DNA of 64,000 nt from Sphingobacterium cellulitidis (GCA_002245855.1 NOUX01000009.1:1-64000), one strand, 5' to 3'; counted from the first letter of the stretch, positions 6,166 to 16,320 are shown. Translations and numbers: made by a program. The notes: generated by a model not told the origin, from the sequence alone.

Positions 6166-8313
6166 ATGCAGGTAGAGCAATTTAATTATGACAATAAGAT
6201 TGTCAGAGATTTTGGAATCGCAACTGTAATCTGGGGGATCGTCGGAATGACTGTAGGGCTAATTGCGGCTTTGCAGTTAGTATGGCCAGAGGTAAACTTT
6301 GGACTTCAATATTCCACATTCGGACGTATTCGACCTTTACATACCAATGCAGTAATTTTTGCCTTTGTGGGTAATGCCATATTTATGGGGGTATACTATT
6401 CGATGCAGCGGGTGTTAAAGGCCAGAATGTTTAGCGATGTACTTAGTAAGATCCACTTTTGGGGTTGGCAATTGATTATTGTGGCCTCAGCAATTACCCT
6501 TCCCTTAGGGCTGACCACTTCGCATGAATATGCAGAAATGGAATGGCCAATTGACCTAGCAATCACCATTATATGGGTGCTGTTTGGAATTAATATGTTT
6601 GGTACCATCATTCGCCGTAGAGAAAGACATATGTATGTAGCCGTTTGGTTCTACATTGCCACTTTCGTTACGGTTGCTGTATTACACATAGTTAACTCCA
6701 TTCAAATGCCAGTAGGAATGTGGAAGAGTTATTATGTTTATTCCGGCGTACAAGATGCATTGGTTCAATGGTGGTATGGTCATAATGCGGTTGCATTCTT
6801 CCTGACAACACCATTTTTAGGATTAATGTATTACTTCTTGCCAAAAATGGCTAACCGTCCTGTTTATTCCTATAAATTAAGTATTCTACACTTTTGGTCC
6901 TTGATATTTATTTATATCTGGGCTGGACCACACCACTTATTATATACCTCATTACCAAGCTGGGTTCAATCCTTGGGAGTAGTGTTCTCAATTATGTTGA
7001 TTGCTCCAAGTTGGGGTGGTATGATCAATGGATTGTTGACCTTACGTGGTGCATGGGACAAAGTAAGAACCGAACCAGTATTAAAGTTCATGGTTGTTGC
7101 ATTGACCTGTTATGGTATGGCGACTTTCGAAGGTCCTATGTTATCCTTAAAACAAGTTAATGCAATTGCGCACTTTACAGATTGGATTGTTGCACACGTA
7201 CATATTGGAGCTTTAGGCTGGAATGGATTTATGACCTTTGCAATCTTGTATTGGTTGATCCCAAGAATTTATAAGACTCAATTATATTCTAAGAAATTAG
7301 CCAACGCACACTTCTGGATCGGAACCTTAGGAATTTTATTCTATGCCATTCCGATGTACTGGGCAGCAGTAGTTCAAGGATTGATGTGGAAAGACTTTAC
7401 TCCAGAAGGAGTATTGAAATATCCTAACTTCTTAGCGACTACCTTAGAGATATTACCAATGCACATGATGCGTGCGGTAGGAGGATTATTGTACTTGTCG
7501 GGAGTAATCTTGATGACTTACAACTTGGTAAAAACTGTAAAAACAGGATCTTTGGTTGCCAATGAGGCCGCGGAAGCACCAGCGTTGAAACCAATTGAGA
7601 AATCAGAACCATCTGCACACCGTCGTTTAGAGCGTAAGCCAATATTATTTATGGTGTTGTCATTGATTGCCATTTTAATCGGTGGTATTGTAGAAATGAT
7701 TCCAACATTTACCGTTGCTAATAATGTACCTAAGATAGCATCCGTAAAACCATATACAGCATTAGAATTAACTGGTCGGGATTTATATATCCGTGAGGGC
7801 TGTGTGAACTGTCACTCTCAGACTATTCGACCGTTCCGTTCGGAAACGGCACGTTATGGTGAGTATAGTAAAGCTGGAGAGTTTGTTTATGATCATCCAT
7901 TCCTATGGGGTTCAAAACGTACCGGACCAGATTTGCACCGTATCGGTGGTAAATATCCACACAAATGGCACTTTGACCATATGTTGGATCCAACCATTAC
8001 TTCACCTGGAAGTATTATGCCACCATATCCTTGGTTGATTGAACAAGATATCAACTATAAGTATTTGACTGGTAAGATGAAGGTGATGAAGAACTTAGGA
8101 GTGCCATATTCGGATGATGAGATCAATAATGCCGTTGAGCATGCACAAGCACAAGCGCAGGCTATTGTAAAGGATCTGGAATCAAACGATGTACAGGTAG
8201 AACCTAGCAAGGAAATCATTGCTATGATTGCATACTTACAACGCATGGGAACAGATATTAAAGCTGAGCCAAAAGCTGCGGATGATGCAGATAAAGTAGC
8301 AGAGAATAATTAA
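6166..8313 (+). CDS. ccoN: cbb3-type cytochrome c oxidase, fused CcoN-CcoO
   Basis: 715 aa combining catalytic subunit I and mono-haem subunit II, a fusion common in Bacteroidota. CcoN (about 1-465) has the haem-copper ligands: His59 (low-spin haem b), His206 with His256/His257 (CuB), Tyr250 (the cbb3-type cross-linked tyrosine) and His345/His347 in VAHVHIGALG. After a linker (about 466-490) and one membrane helix (493-508) comes CcoO with the haem c motif CVNCH at 546-550 and RTGPDLHRIGGKYP. It reduces oxygen to water at high affinity in the inner membrane. First gene of the operon. Confidence 0.96.
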   Translation: MQVEQFNYDNKIVRDFGIATVIWGIVGMTVGLIAALQLVWPEVNFGLQYSTFGRIRPLHTNAVIFAFVGNAIFMGVYYSMQRVLKARMFSDVLSKIHFWGWQLIIVASAITLPLGLTTSHEYAEMEWPIDLAITIIWVLFGINMFGTIIRRRERHMYVAVWFYIATFVTVAVLHIVNSIQMPVGMWKSYYVYSGVQDALVQWWYGHNAVAFFLTTPFLGLMYYFLPKMANRPVYSYKLSILHFWSLIFIYIWAGPHHLLYTSLPSWVQSLGVVFSIMLIAPSWGGMINGLLTLRGAWDKVRTEPVLKFMVVALTCYGMATFEGPMLSLKQVNAIAHFTDWIVAHVHIGALGWNGFMTFAILYWLIPRIYKTQLYSKKLANAHFWIGTLGILFYAIPMYWAAVVQGLMWKDFTPEGVLKYPNFLATTLEILPMHMMRAVGGLLYLSGVILMTYNLVKTVKTGSLVANEAAEAPALKPIEKSEPSAHRRLERKPILFMVLSLIAILIGGIVEMIPTFTVANNVPKIASVKPYTALELTGRDLYIREGCVNCHSQTIRPFRSETARYGEYSKAGEFVYDHPFLWGSKRTGPDLHRIGGKYPHKWHFDHMLDPTITSPGSIMPPYPWLIEQDINYKYLTGKMKVMKNLGVPYSDDEINNAVEHAQAQAQAIVKDLESNDVQVEPSKEIIAMIAYLQRMGTDIKAEPKAADDADKVAENN

Positions 8314-8336
8314 TGTAACACAAAAAAGAAAGAGCT

Positions 8337-8534
8337 ATGTGGAGACAAATCACAAATTTACATGGAGATGAGATCTATCTAATCATCTCATTGTTAATCT
8401 TCTTGACCTTTTTCATCCTAGTGGCAATCATGTTGTTTACCATGAAAAAGAGCTTTGTTGATTACATGAAGGGATTGCCCTTTGAGGAGTCCGACAAACT
8501 GAATGATAATTTACCTGAATCAGAACGTATATGA
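8337..8534 (+). CDS. ccoQ: small cbb3 oxidase subunit, CcoQ-like
   Basis: 65 aa with a single membrane helix (about residues 14-36: YLIISLLIFLTFFILVAIMLF) and a short acidic tail ending GLPFEESDK, similar to CcoQ/FixQ tails. CcoQ stabilises the assembled oxidase and its interaction with CcoP. It lies between ccoNO and ccoP, and its stop overlaps the ccoP start (ATGA at 8531), indicating translational coupling. The call rests on size, topology and place in the operon. Confidence 0.8.
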   Translation: MWRQITNLHGDEIYLIISLLIFLTFFILVAIMLFTMKKSFVDYMKGLPFEESDKLNDNLPESERI

Positions 8535-9445
8535 ATTTAATAGTAATCATGAGCAGTGCAATTTCCGGGACGCTGGTAGCTATCGGAACTGGCGACTTAT
8601 ATAATGATATGTTCTATTTGGCAGTATTCATCTTATTGATTGCTGTATTAATAGCAGCAATCGCCATCAATAGAGCATTGAAATCCATGTTAAAGGTGAC
8701 CATGCCTGAGGTGGTAAAAGAAGAAGAAAGACTGGCTGTAGAGCGAAAAATATCGAGAAGAAACTATTGGAAAGGAACATGGAATTATATCATGGGCTTA
8801 AAGCCAATCGAGCAGGAGAAAGATTTAGTTATTGATGACCATGAGTATGATGGAATTTCAGAATTGAACAATCCAATTCCTGTATGGTTTAATGCTTTAT
8901 TTTATTCCTCGGTAGTTTTTGCGGTGGTTTACCTATTGATATACCAGGTATTTGGATGGGGGTTAAATCAGGATCAGGAGTATGAGCGAGAAATGGCTAA
9001 GGCAGAAATAGCGAAGCAAGAGTATCTAGCACAGTCTGCGAACCTATTTGATGAGAATACCATTGAGGTTGATGAGACTGGTACCTTGGCAGCGAATGGA
9101 AAAGGAATTTTTGCCACCAACTGTGCGGCATGTCACGGCGGAAGTGGTGAAGGTACAATTGGGCCAAATTTAACCGATAGATTCTGGTTACACGGTGGTG
9201 AGATCAAAGATATCTTTCACACTGTAAAATATGGGGTGCCAGAAAAAGGTATGGTTCCATGGGAACAAACCTTAACCCCAGCACAAATTGCTGAGGTCAG
9301 TAACTACATCATCACCTTGAGGGACAGTAAGCCTGCAAATCCAAAAGGTGCTGAAGGGGAAGAAATCGTGAAGTATGAAAGTGAAGGTGGAGCTGCAGAA
9401 TCTGCTGAAGGAGAAGCTCCTGCAGATAGTACAGCAACAAATTAA
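8531..9445 (+). CDS. ccoP: cbb3 oxidase subunit CcoP, single-haem form
   Basis: 304 aa. Two hydrophobic helices are visible, about 28-47 and 119-141; the first extends the usual N-terminal anchor. A cytochrome c domain follows with CAACH at 198-202 and GTIGPNLTDRFWLHGG. Proteobacterial CcoP carries two CxxCH motifs; only one is present here, as in other Bacteroidota. The tail after residue 270 is acidic and low complexity. CcoP passes electrons from soluble or membrane cytochromes to CcoO. Confidence 0.93.
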   Translation: MNLIVIMSSAISGTLVAIGTGDLYNDMFYLAVFILLIAVLIAAIAINRALKSMLKVTMPEVVKEEERLAVERKISRRNYWKGTWNYIMGLKPIEQEKDLVIDDHEYDGISELNNPIPVWFNALFYSSVVFAVVYLLIYQVFGWGLNQDQEYEREMAKAEIAKQEYLAQSANLFDENTIEVDETGTLAANGKGIFATNCAACHGGSGEGTIGPNLTDRFWLHGGEIKDIFHTVKYGVPEKGMVPWEQTLTPAQIAEVSNYIITLRDSKPANPKGAEGEEIVKYESEGGAAESAEGEAPADSTATN

Positions 9446-9456
9446 AAAATAGAATC

Positions 9457-10854
9457 ATGGGAACAGTAGTAAATGAGTCCAACCAATCTAAACCAATTGA
9501 TAAATCGAAAAGAAATTGGGTATATGCTAAAAAACCAGGCGGACATTTCTTTAATTATCGACAGGTTGTGGGGTATGGATTACTACTGTTCTTCTTTTTA
9601 GGACCCATTCTAAAAATAAATGGTAATCCCTTCTTGATGTTCAACATCATAGAACGGAAGTTCTCCATTTTTGGAAACATCTTTTACCCACAAGACTTTC
9701 ATATCTTTCTCTTCGGAATGTTGATTGTGATGGTTTGTATAGTTTTATTTACAGCTGTATACGGTCGGGTTTGGTGTGGATGGACCTGCCCACAGACCAT
9801 TTTCATGGAGTTGATATTCAGACGGATTGAATATTTGATAGAAGGAGATTGGCTGCAACAAAAGAAATTAAATGAAGGACCTGATACCGATGCCAAAGCA
9901 TGGAAAAAAGTATTAAAACATTCCGTATTTTTATTGATTTCCTTTATTATTTCCAATCTATTTCTTTCTTATATCATCGGAATAGATGCTCTTTATAAAA
10001 TCGTAACAGATCCGATTGAAAATCATATCGTGGGATTGATTTCCATTATCGTTTTTACTCTAGTGTTTTATTTTGTATTTGCCTTTGTGCGGGAGATTGT
10101 ATGTACCAGGATTTGTCCATATGGCAGACTTCAAGGTGTTTTATTGGATGATAATTCAGTTACCGTAGCATACAATGTTCAGCGTGGAGAGCCAAGGGGG
10201 AAACAAAGGAAAGGATCTACAGAGGTTAAAGGAGATTGTATCGATTGTAATTTGTGTGTTCATGTTTGTCCGACCGGAATTGATATCCGTAAAGGTCCTC
10301 AATTGGAATGTGTTTCCTGTACTGCATGTATCGACGCCTGTGATGCTGTGATGGAAAAAATCAATAAACCTAAGCGATTAATCGGGTTTTATACTTTAGC
10401 CGAGGCAGAAGGCAAGGAAACTGAAGATACTGGTAAGAAAAGAAACACGAGAGCAGTGATTTACACCTCGATTCTTGTGCTGCTCATGGGAATTTTCGGA
10501 TATATGATTTTCAGCCGTTCGGATGTGGATGGAAGGTTGCTTCGTGCCAAGGGAAGTACTTATCAAAAACGCGATGATGGAACCGTGAGCAATCTTTATA
10601 CCTTGGAAGTTATTAATAAAACAAGCAAGGATTTGGATTTTGATCTTGTCAGTGCAACAGAAGGCGTGAAGATTCAAGTAGTGAATCCTATTTCACATTT
10701 AAGTCGTGAGGGCAATGCGAAATTAAGCTTATTTTTAATTGCCGATCAAAAGTCAATCAAGCAATACAAGACCGATGTAAAGGTTGATATTAAGGTTGGG
10801 GATAAAGTATTAGAAACGATGGAGACTACTTTTATTGCTCCACCAATAAAATAA
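9457..10854 (+). CDS. ccoG: cytochrome c oxidase accessory protein CcoG (FixG/RdxA)
   Basis: 465-aa membrane ferredoxin. Several transmembrane helices (from about residue 38) carry CGWTCPQTIFMELIFRRIEY, then two [4Fe-4S] motifs CIDCNLCVHVCP and CVSCTACIDACD, a further helix, and an Ig-like FixG C-terminal domain exposed to the periplasm. CcoG is reported to act as a cupric reductase supplying Cu(I) to the CuB site during cbb3 assembly. It lies 12 nt after ccoP and 5 nt before fixH. Confidence 0.95.
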   Translation: MGTVVNESNQSKPIDKSKRNWVYAKKPGGHFFNYRQVVGYGLLLFFFLGPILKINGNPFLMFNIIERKFSIFGNIFYPQDFHIFLFGMLIVMVCIVLFTAVYGRVWCGWTCPQTIFMELIFRRIEYLIEGDWLQQKKLNEGPDTDAKAWKKVLKHSVFLLISFIISNLFLSYIIGIDALYKIVTDPIENHIVGLISIIVFTLVFYFVFAFVREIVCTRICPYGRLQGVLLDDNSVTVAYNVQRGEPRGKQRKGSTEVKGDCIDCNLCVHVCPTGIDIRKGPQLECVSCTACIDACDAVMEKINKPKRLIGFYTLAEAEGKETEDTGKKRNTRAVIYTSILVLLMGIFGYMIFSRSDVDGRLLRAKGSTYQKRDDGTVSNLYTLEVINKTSKDLDFDLVSATEGVKIQVVNPISHLSREGNAKLSLFLIADQKSIKQYKTDVKVDIKVGDKVLETMETTFIAPPIK

Positions 10855-10858
10855 GGAT

Positions 10859-11284
10859 ATGAACTGGGGATATAAAATAGTTTTTGGTCTAGGGGCTTTC
10901 ATGCTTTTCATTATTGGCGCAGGGATTTATATGGTTAGTCATGACAATGATACCTTGGTTGAGTCCGACTATTATGAAAAGGGATTGAATTACGATGAAA
11001 CCTTTCATAAGAAGGAGAATTTATTGAACGATCATGCTCGACCAAAGATTCAATTGCTGAAGGATACGCTATTGATTCAATTTTCGACTTCAGGAAATAA
11101 AGGTAATTTGAATTTTAAGCGATTAGATGACAAATCACTGGATCTTCAACTGCCTTTCTTCAGTAAAACGAATCAGTTTAAATTGCCGGTTAGCACGTTT
11201 AAGAAAGGGAATTGGAATTTAGAGATTGATTGGGTTCATTCAGACAAGTCCTATATTTCGGATCACGCAGTATTTATTCAATAA
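10859..11284 (+). CDS. fixH: FixH family cbb3 assembly protein
   Basis: 141 aa: one N-terminal membrane helix (about 4-25, YKIVFGLGAFMLFIIGAGIYM) followed by VESDYYEKGLNYDE, the FixH/CcoH signature, and a beta-rich periplasmic part. FixH/CcoH is needed for assembly or stability of cbb3 oxidase. It starts 5 nt after the ccoG stop and is followed after 1 nt by the next gene. Confidence 0.9.
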   Translation: MNWGYKIVFGLGAFMLFIIGAGIYMVSHDNDTLVESDYYEKGLNYDETFHKKENLLNDHARPKIQLLKDTLLIQFSTSGNKGNLNFKRLDDKSLDLQLPFFSKTNQFKLPVSTFKKGNWNLEIDWVHSDKSYISDHAVFIQ

Positions 11285-11285
11285 G

Positions 11286-11978
11286 ATGACTTATCACTAT
11301 TTGGCATTTTTTATGGGGTTATTGGGGAGCATACACTGTGCGGTGATGTGTGGTCCATTGCTACTTGCCGTTCAAGCAGGACAAGGCATCTCATGGAAAA
11401 CGACATTTAATAAGTTGTTATATCAATTGGGTCGTATTTTGACCTATGGATTTCTGGGTTTATTGCTTGGGTTGCTAGGAAATGCAGCAACCATTCAAGG
11501 TTGGCAACAAGGGTTCAGCTTGGTTACCGGAATTATTCTATTTAGCATAGGTTTATTTTACATGTTTGGGAAAAGTTCAGGCAAGCTTGTCGCCCTTCAA
11601 ACGAAAGCCATTCAGCCATTTGCACGCTTTATGGGGCAGTGGTTATATCGTCCTGGAGGCAGTTTTGTTGCTGGAATATTAAATGGAATCCTTCCTTGTG
11701 GAATGGTTTATATGGCCTTGGCCTCTGCTGTCAATGCAAATTCCTTAAGCAATAGCTTCCTATTTATGCTATTGTTTGGTCTTGGGACCTTGCCCTTATT
11801 ATTAGTCTTTTCATTTGCTGGGAATTTTCCAAAGCGGATATTCAAAAAGGGCTTTTCCACGGTTTTGCCAATTTTATTTTTAATCATGGGCGCCTGGTTT
11901 ATTTTACGTGGCGCTAACTTAGATATCCCATATCTAAGCCCCTTATTACAGGTTGAAGGCGCAATGAATTGCGCTTAA
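11286..11978 (+). CDS. SafE/DsbD-like membrane protein of the cbb3 operon
   Basis: 230 aa, about six membrane helices, DsbD_2/TauE-SafE type. The N-terminus holds GSIHCAVMCGP, a His-Cys/Cys motif conserved in this group and likely a metal or thiol site. Comparable genes sit at the end of cco operons across Bacteroidota, where a role in copper handling or cytochrome assembly is assumed. An upstream in-frame ATG at 11226 would overlap fixH by 59 nt; the ATG at 11286, 2 nt after the fixH stop and directly before the first helix, is preferred. Sulfite export is a family name, not a likely function here. Confidence 0.85.
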   Translation: MTYHYLAFFMGLLGSIHCAVMCGPLLLAVQAGQGISWKTTFNKLLYQLGRILTYGFLGLLLGLLGNAATIQGWQQGFSLVTGIILFSIGLFYMFGKSSGKLVALQTKAIQPFARFMGQWLYRPGGSFVAGILNGILPCGMVYMALASAVNANSLSNSFLFMLLFGLGTLPLLLVFSFAGNFPKRIFKKGFSTVLPILFLIMGAWFILRGANLDIPYLSPLLQVEGAMNCA

Positions 11979-12067
11979 TAAATATTTCTTTATATCTTGT
12001 AGATAGTCCTGCCAGCACTGTGCAAACAAAAGCTGGAAGAATTGGTTTTTAGAAAGAATTCCTATCT

Positions 12068-13537
12068 ATGCACGAACATATAAAGACAGTCATTCAATTT
12101 TTGGAAATATGGGGATGGATCCCATTGACCATCATGTATGTGGGTGTCATCATCACCATTTTGATTGAGAACCGCAATCCAACAAAAACCATTTCCTGGG
12201 TTTTAGTGATTGTATTTATCCCATTCGTAGGTTTAATACTTTATTATTTATTTGGACAGAAGTTTTCAAAGGTCAAGAAATTAAAGCGGATCAATCAGGA
12301 ACAAACGCTTCGGCTTAAAAAGGAATTTCACCGCTTGGAACCATTGATGCAGTGGTCTATTCGCAATATACAAAGTAAAATAGGCGATCTCTCCCGAGTT
12401 TATTCCTATTTGAAAAATGAAAAATTGTCGACTCCCACCTTAAACAATGAAGTAACCTTATTGGTAAATGGGGAGCAAATGTTTCCAGCACTTTTAGAGG
12501 CATTGGAAGCTGCCAAGCATTCCATCCATATGGAGTTTTATATTTTCGATTTAGATAATATCGGGACCAAGGTCTTGGATTTATTGGAGAAGAAAGCTTC
12601 AGAAGGGATTATTGTAAGATTAATTGTGGATAGTTTTGGTTCTCCGAAAGTTGTTCGCTACATGCGAAAGAAGAAAGATAGTAAAATCGAATTTCAACCT
12701 TTTCTGCCTGTTACCTTTACATCCTTAGCGAATTCAAATTACCGGAATCACCGCAAAATTGTGGTCATTGATGGTTTTGTATGTTTTACAGGAGGCATTA
12801 ATATTTCAGATCGATACGCCAATCCGAATGAATTTGGACTTTATTGGCGTGATACGGCGGTGAAGATCGTTGGAAATGTAGGAGCGATGTTTCAAATAAG
12901 TTTCTGGAATCAATGGAACCAAACCGATGGAGCGTCCTTTAATCTGGATCAAGGATATCTTCGTGAGACGCCAGTAGTCACCGACCAATTAAGTGCCGTT
13001 GCGTTATCTTCAAGTGATCCAGGTTCGATAGGTCCATTCAATATGGAAGCCTTATTGATTAGTATTGGTGAAGCCAGTGAAACCATCAAACTTTGTACAC
13101 CTTACTTTATTCCATCAGAAGAGTTGTCTACAGCATTGAAAACTGCCGCAGCAGCAGGAGTAGAGGTGGAATTAATGATTCCAGAAGATGGAGACTCCTG
13201 GATAGTACAGCATGCTACCTATTCTTATCTAAAACCATTACTTGAAAGAGGAGTGAAGGTTTACCAGTATCAAAAAGGATTCTTACATGCAAAAACCTCC
13301 ATCATTGATGGAAAAATCGCCTATGTGGGTACAGTAAATTTAGATTTCAGGAGTTTTTACATCAACTATGAGGTTCAGGCAGTCATTTCCAACCGAGATT
13401 TCTGTAAGGAAATGGAGAAACAATATGATATAGATCGGGAAAATTGTGTTCTGATTTCGATCAAAGATTGGAAAAAGAGAAAACCATGGAAAAGAGGAAT
13501 AGATTCTCTATGTCGTTTGCTTGCGCCATTGCTCTAG
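12068..13537 (+). CDS. cls: cardiolipin synthase (phospholipase D family)
   Basis: 489 aa. Two N-terminal membrane helices (about 18-33 and 43-62) are followed by two PLD domains with intact HKD motifs: His228/Lys230/Asp235 in NHRKIVVID and His407/Lys409/Asp414 in HAKTSIID. It condenses two phosphatidylglycerols to cardiolipin and glycerol in the inner membrane. Length matches ClsA-type enzymes. It stands 89 nt after the cbb3 operon with no clear terminator between, so read-through is possible. Confidence 0.94.
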   Translation: MHEHIKTVIQFLEIWGWIPLTIMYVGVIITILIENRNPTKTISWVLVIVFIPFVGLILYYLFGQKFSKVKKLKRINQEQTLRLKKEFHRLEPLMQWSIRNIQSKIGDLSRVYSYLKNEKLSTPTLNNEVTLLVNGEQMFPALLEALEAAKHSIHMEFYIFDLDNIGTKVLDLLEKKASEGIIVRLIVDSFGSPKVVRYMRKKKDSKIEFQPFLPVTFTSLANSNYRNHRKIVVIDGFVCFTGGINISDRYANPNEFGLYWRDTAVKIVGNVGAMFQISFWNQWNQTDGASFNLDQGYLRETPVVTDQLSAVALSSSDPGSIGPFNMEALLISIGEASETIKLCTPYFIPSEELSTALKTAAAAGVEVELMIPEDGDSWIVQHATYSYLKPLLERGVKVYQYQKGFLHAKTSIIDGKIAYVGTVNLDFRSFYINYEVQAVISNRDFCKEMEKQYDIDRENCVLISIKDWKKRKPWKRGIDSLCRLLAPLL

Positions 13538-13617
13538 GTATCTGTTAAATTTCTTTAAGACTTCCCTTGTTCCCTAAAAAATCAATATATTTAGCTTTTC
13601 CAAAAAATAGATTATTG

Positions 13618-16320
13618 ATGAATTTAACTAATCGTTTCCTTTTAGGCGTATTCCTAATTACCTCCATATTTTTTACGGCAAGGGGCCAAGAAAAACCTGC
13701 AGTTCCAATCAATACTGCAGTTGAAAATGTTCAAAAATATTTCTCAGTATATCCTGTTGAAAAAGTTCATTTACATTTTGATAAGCCATATTACGCTGTA
13801 GGAGATACCTTATGGTTCAAAACCTATCTAAATACGAACCTATTCAATTATGATCCCAGTAAAATCATTTATGTTGATATCATCAATAGTAAGGATTCCT
13901 TGATGCAGACCCTTAGGGTGCCATTAAAGGAAGGTGCTGGTAAAGGACAATTGGTTTTGGATCCTCAATATTGGTCTCAGGATAATTATAGATTCAGGGC
14001 CTATAGTAAATGGATGATGAATTTTGATATGGGTTACTTCTATAATAAGGTAGTGCCAATAGGAGATGCCATCAATAAAAAACTGGGTGCGAATATTACG
14101 TTCTTGCAAGAAGGAAATAAGACCAAGGCTACAATTCAATTAAGAGGTCGCGATGGTCAAGCATTAGGACGAAAGAAGCTCAATTGGGAGGCGAATGATG
14201 GTTGGGATGCTTTTGATAAAGGAAAAGCTGAAACCGATGATTTAGGTCGAATTAGTATAAACCTATCCCATAAGGAAAAGGAAAAGTTTAAGGCGGGTCG
14301 CTTGGTACTTCAATTGGAAGATGGAGAAACTGGACAGTATTCTTTAACGAATGCTTATCAAGATGTTGATATTCAGTTTTTTCCAGAAGGTGGAGATTTA
14401 ATTTCAGGATTATCGAAGAAAATCGCTTTTAAATCCATGTCTTCCTCAGGAGGTGCAATTGGGGTTAAAGGAAAAATCATTGATAGTAAAAAGAAAGAAG
14501 TAGCTAGTTTTGAGGATTTAGGAATAGGTATGGGTGCATTTAATCTATTACCTATTTCAGGAGAGAGTTATAAGGCAGTTGCAACCTTTGCCAATGGCGT
14601 TGAAAAGACGGTTGATTTACCAGCAGTGGTAGACGACAAGATCAATGTTGTAGCGGTATCTCAAGATAACGAATTTATCAATTTAGGTTTGGTGACGAAT
14701 GATACCTATTTCAATACCATTCAGAATAAACCATATTATGTATTTGGACAGTTAAATGGTCATTTGATCTATGCTGCACAGGCTTCGATAAAAAGTCCAG
14801 CTGTATCTGTTAAGATTCCATTAAAGGAATTGCCCAATGGGGTAGTCCAAGTAACCTTGATGACACCAGACGGGCAGCCAGTTTCGGAACGTTTAGTTTT
14901 TATTCAGCCACAAGAATTAATCGGAATTCAGGTTAGTACGGATAAATCTGATTATGCCCGCAAGGACCTGGTGAAAATGAAACTAAACCTGGATACTAAA
15001 GTTGATAGCTTACCAGGCAATTTCTCGGTGTCGGTAATTGATGAAACCAAAGTTCCATATAATGATGATAATGATAAAGGTATAGTAAGTAATATGCTAT
15101 TGACCTCAGATCTTAAGGGCTATATTGAAAAGCCAAATTATTATTTCAATCCGAAGAATGAAAACCGATTGGAAGCTTTGGACGCTTTGATGATGACTCA
15201 AGGATTTAGAAGGTTTGAATACAAGGATTTGGTGAACGCAAAATTACCACAGGTAAAATTCATGCCTGAGCAAGGAATCACGATTACCGGAATCCTTCGT
15301 CAGAATACAGGTAGAGTTCAACCTAATGGAGGATTATTTTTAAATATTCCAGGAGCAGCGATAAAAAAGGATGCTTATACAGATAATTCAGGTCGATATA
15401 TCTTTGAAAATTTAGTTTTCAGTGACTCCCTAAAGGCGACATTGAATGCGAGGGGGAATGATAACTTTAGGAGTTTAGTGATTACACTGGATCCGACATT
15501 GTTTCCTGAAATAGATCCGAACAATCCAAATAAGGCTGGTTCAATTCAAAATATTGATGATAACCTAAAAGCCTATTTGGATAATAGCAAGAAAGAGTTT
15601 AGGGTGAATAACTTAATTGAAGAAGTCGTGGTGACTGGAACGCAGGAAAAGAAACAAACGAGTAAGGATTTTTCTGCCTTAACGGGATTATCGATTCCAG
15701 AGCATCGAATTGAAGGTAGCCGCTTCGGAGGATGTAATGTGTTAAGTATGTGTTTAAATACAATGCTAACAGGAATCACCTTCGATGTCAATTCTCAAAA
15801 ATACTATATTACCAGAAACTTTAATCAAGGTAGTCGGGTTCCGGTTCAGTTTTTCTTGAATGGTATGCCAATTGACGAGCCATCGATTAATTCAATTCAG
15901 GTAGCCGATATTGAAGCTATTGAGATTTTTATGCGTGATGATTTAGGGACGGTTAGAAATATCTACAATAATGATGGTGTTGTTTCCATTATTACGAAAA
16001 AAGAGAAGAAACAACCGCGCATGACCTTGTCACAAATTGAAGCGATGTTGCCAAAATCAAATGTAATTGATTTTTATCCTTTAGGCTATGTGAAAGAGCG
16101 TAAGTTCTATGAGCCTAAGTATAACACAGCAGAATCTAAAAATACCAATGATTACCGTACTACGGTTTATTGGAATCCAGATGTAAGGATTGATTCCAAA
16201 GGAGAGGTGAATTTGGAATTCTTCAATGCTGATGGAACAGGTAAATATAAAGTAGTTGTAGAAGGAAATGACCTTCAAGGTAATGTAGGAAGACAGATTT
16301 ATTATTATAATGTGAAATAG
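13618..16320 (+). CDS. exported MG2-domain / TonB-plug-domain protein
   Basis: 900 aa from the ATG at 13618, which begins a clear signal peptide (MNLTNRFLLGVFLITSIFF); a TTG at 13567 would add 17 atypical residues. The N-terminal part has the alpha-2-macroglobulin MG2-like start (EKVHLHFDKPYYAVGDTLWFKTYL region), followed by Ig-like modules, a carboxypeptidase-regulatory-like repeat (about 590-650), and a TonB-receptor plug-like part (EEVVVTGTQ..., about 685-800). No 22-strand barrel follows, so it cannot be a complete TonB receptor. Such proteins are frequent in Bacteroidota and uncharacterised; a surface or periplasmic scaffold role is only a guess. Confidence 0.8.
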   Translation: MNLTNRFLLGVFLITSIFFTARGQEKPAVPINTAVENVQKYFSVYPVEKVHLHFDKPYYAVGDTLWFKTYLNTNLFNYDPSKIIYVDIINSKDSLMQTLRVPLKEGAGKGQLVLDPQYWSQDNYRFRAYSKWMMNFDMGYFYNKVVPIGDAINKKLGANITFLQEGNKTKATIQLRGRDGQALGRKKLNWEANDGWDAFDKGKAETDDLGRISINLSHKEKEKFKAGRLVLQLEDGETGQYSLTNAYQDVDIQFFPEGGDLISGLSKKIAFKSMSSSGGAIGVKGKIIDSKKKEVASFEDLGIGMGAFNLLPISGESYKAVATFANGVEKTVDLPAVVDDKINVVAVSQDNEFINLGLVTNDTYFNTIQNKPYYVFGQLNGHLIYAAQASIKSPAVSVKIPLKELPNGVVQVTLMTPDGQPVSERLVFIQPQELIGIQVSTDKSDYARKDLVKMKLNLDTKVDSLPGNFSVSVIDETKVPYNDDNDKGIVSNMLLTSDLKGYIEKPNYYFNPKNENRLEALDALMMTQGFRRFEYKDLVNAKLPQVKFMPEQGITITGILRQNTGRVQPNGGLFLNIPGAAIKKDAYTDNSGRYIFENLVFSDSLKATLNARGNDNFRSLVITLDPTLFPEIDPNNPNKAGSIQNIDDNLKAYLDNSKKEFRVNNLIEEVVVTGTQEKKQTSKDFSALTGLSIPEHRIEGSRFGGCNVLSMCLNTMLTGITFDVNSQKYYITRNFNQGSRVPVQFFLNGMPIDEPSINSIQVADIEAIEIFMRDDLGTVRNIYNNDGVVSIITKKEKKQPRMTLSQIEAMLPKSNVIDFYPLGYVKERKFYEPKYNTAESKNTNDYRTTVYWNPDVRIDSKGEVNLEFFNADGTGKYKVVVEGNDLQGNVGRQIYYYNVK

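Noticed and set aside
13567..13617. TTG start of the MG2/plug protein
   Set aside because: The 17 extra residues precede a standard signal peptide beginning at the ATG at 13618.
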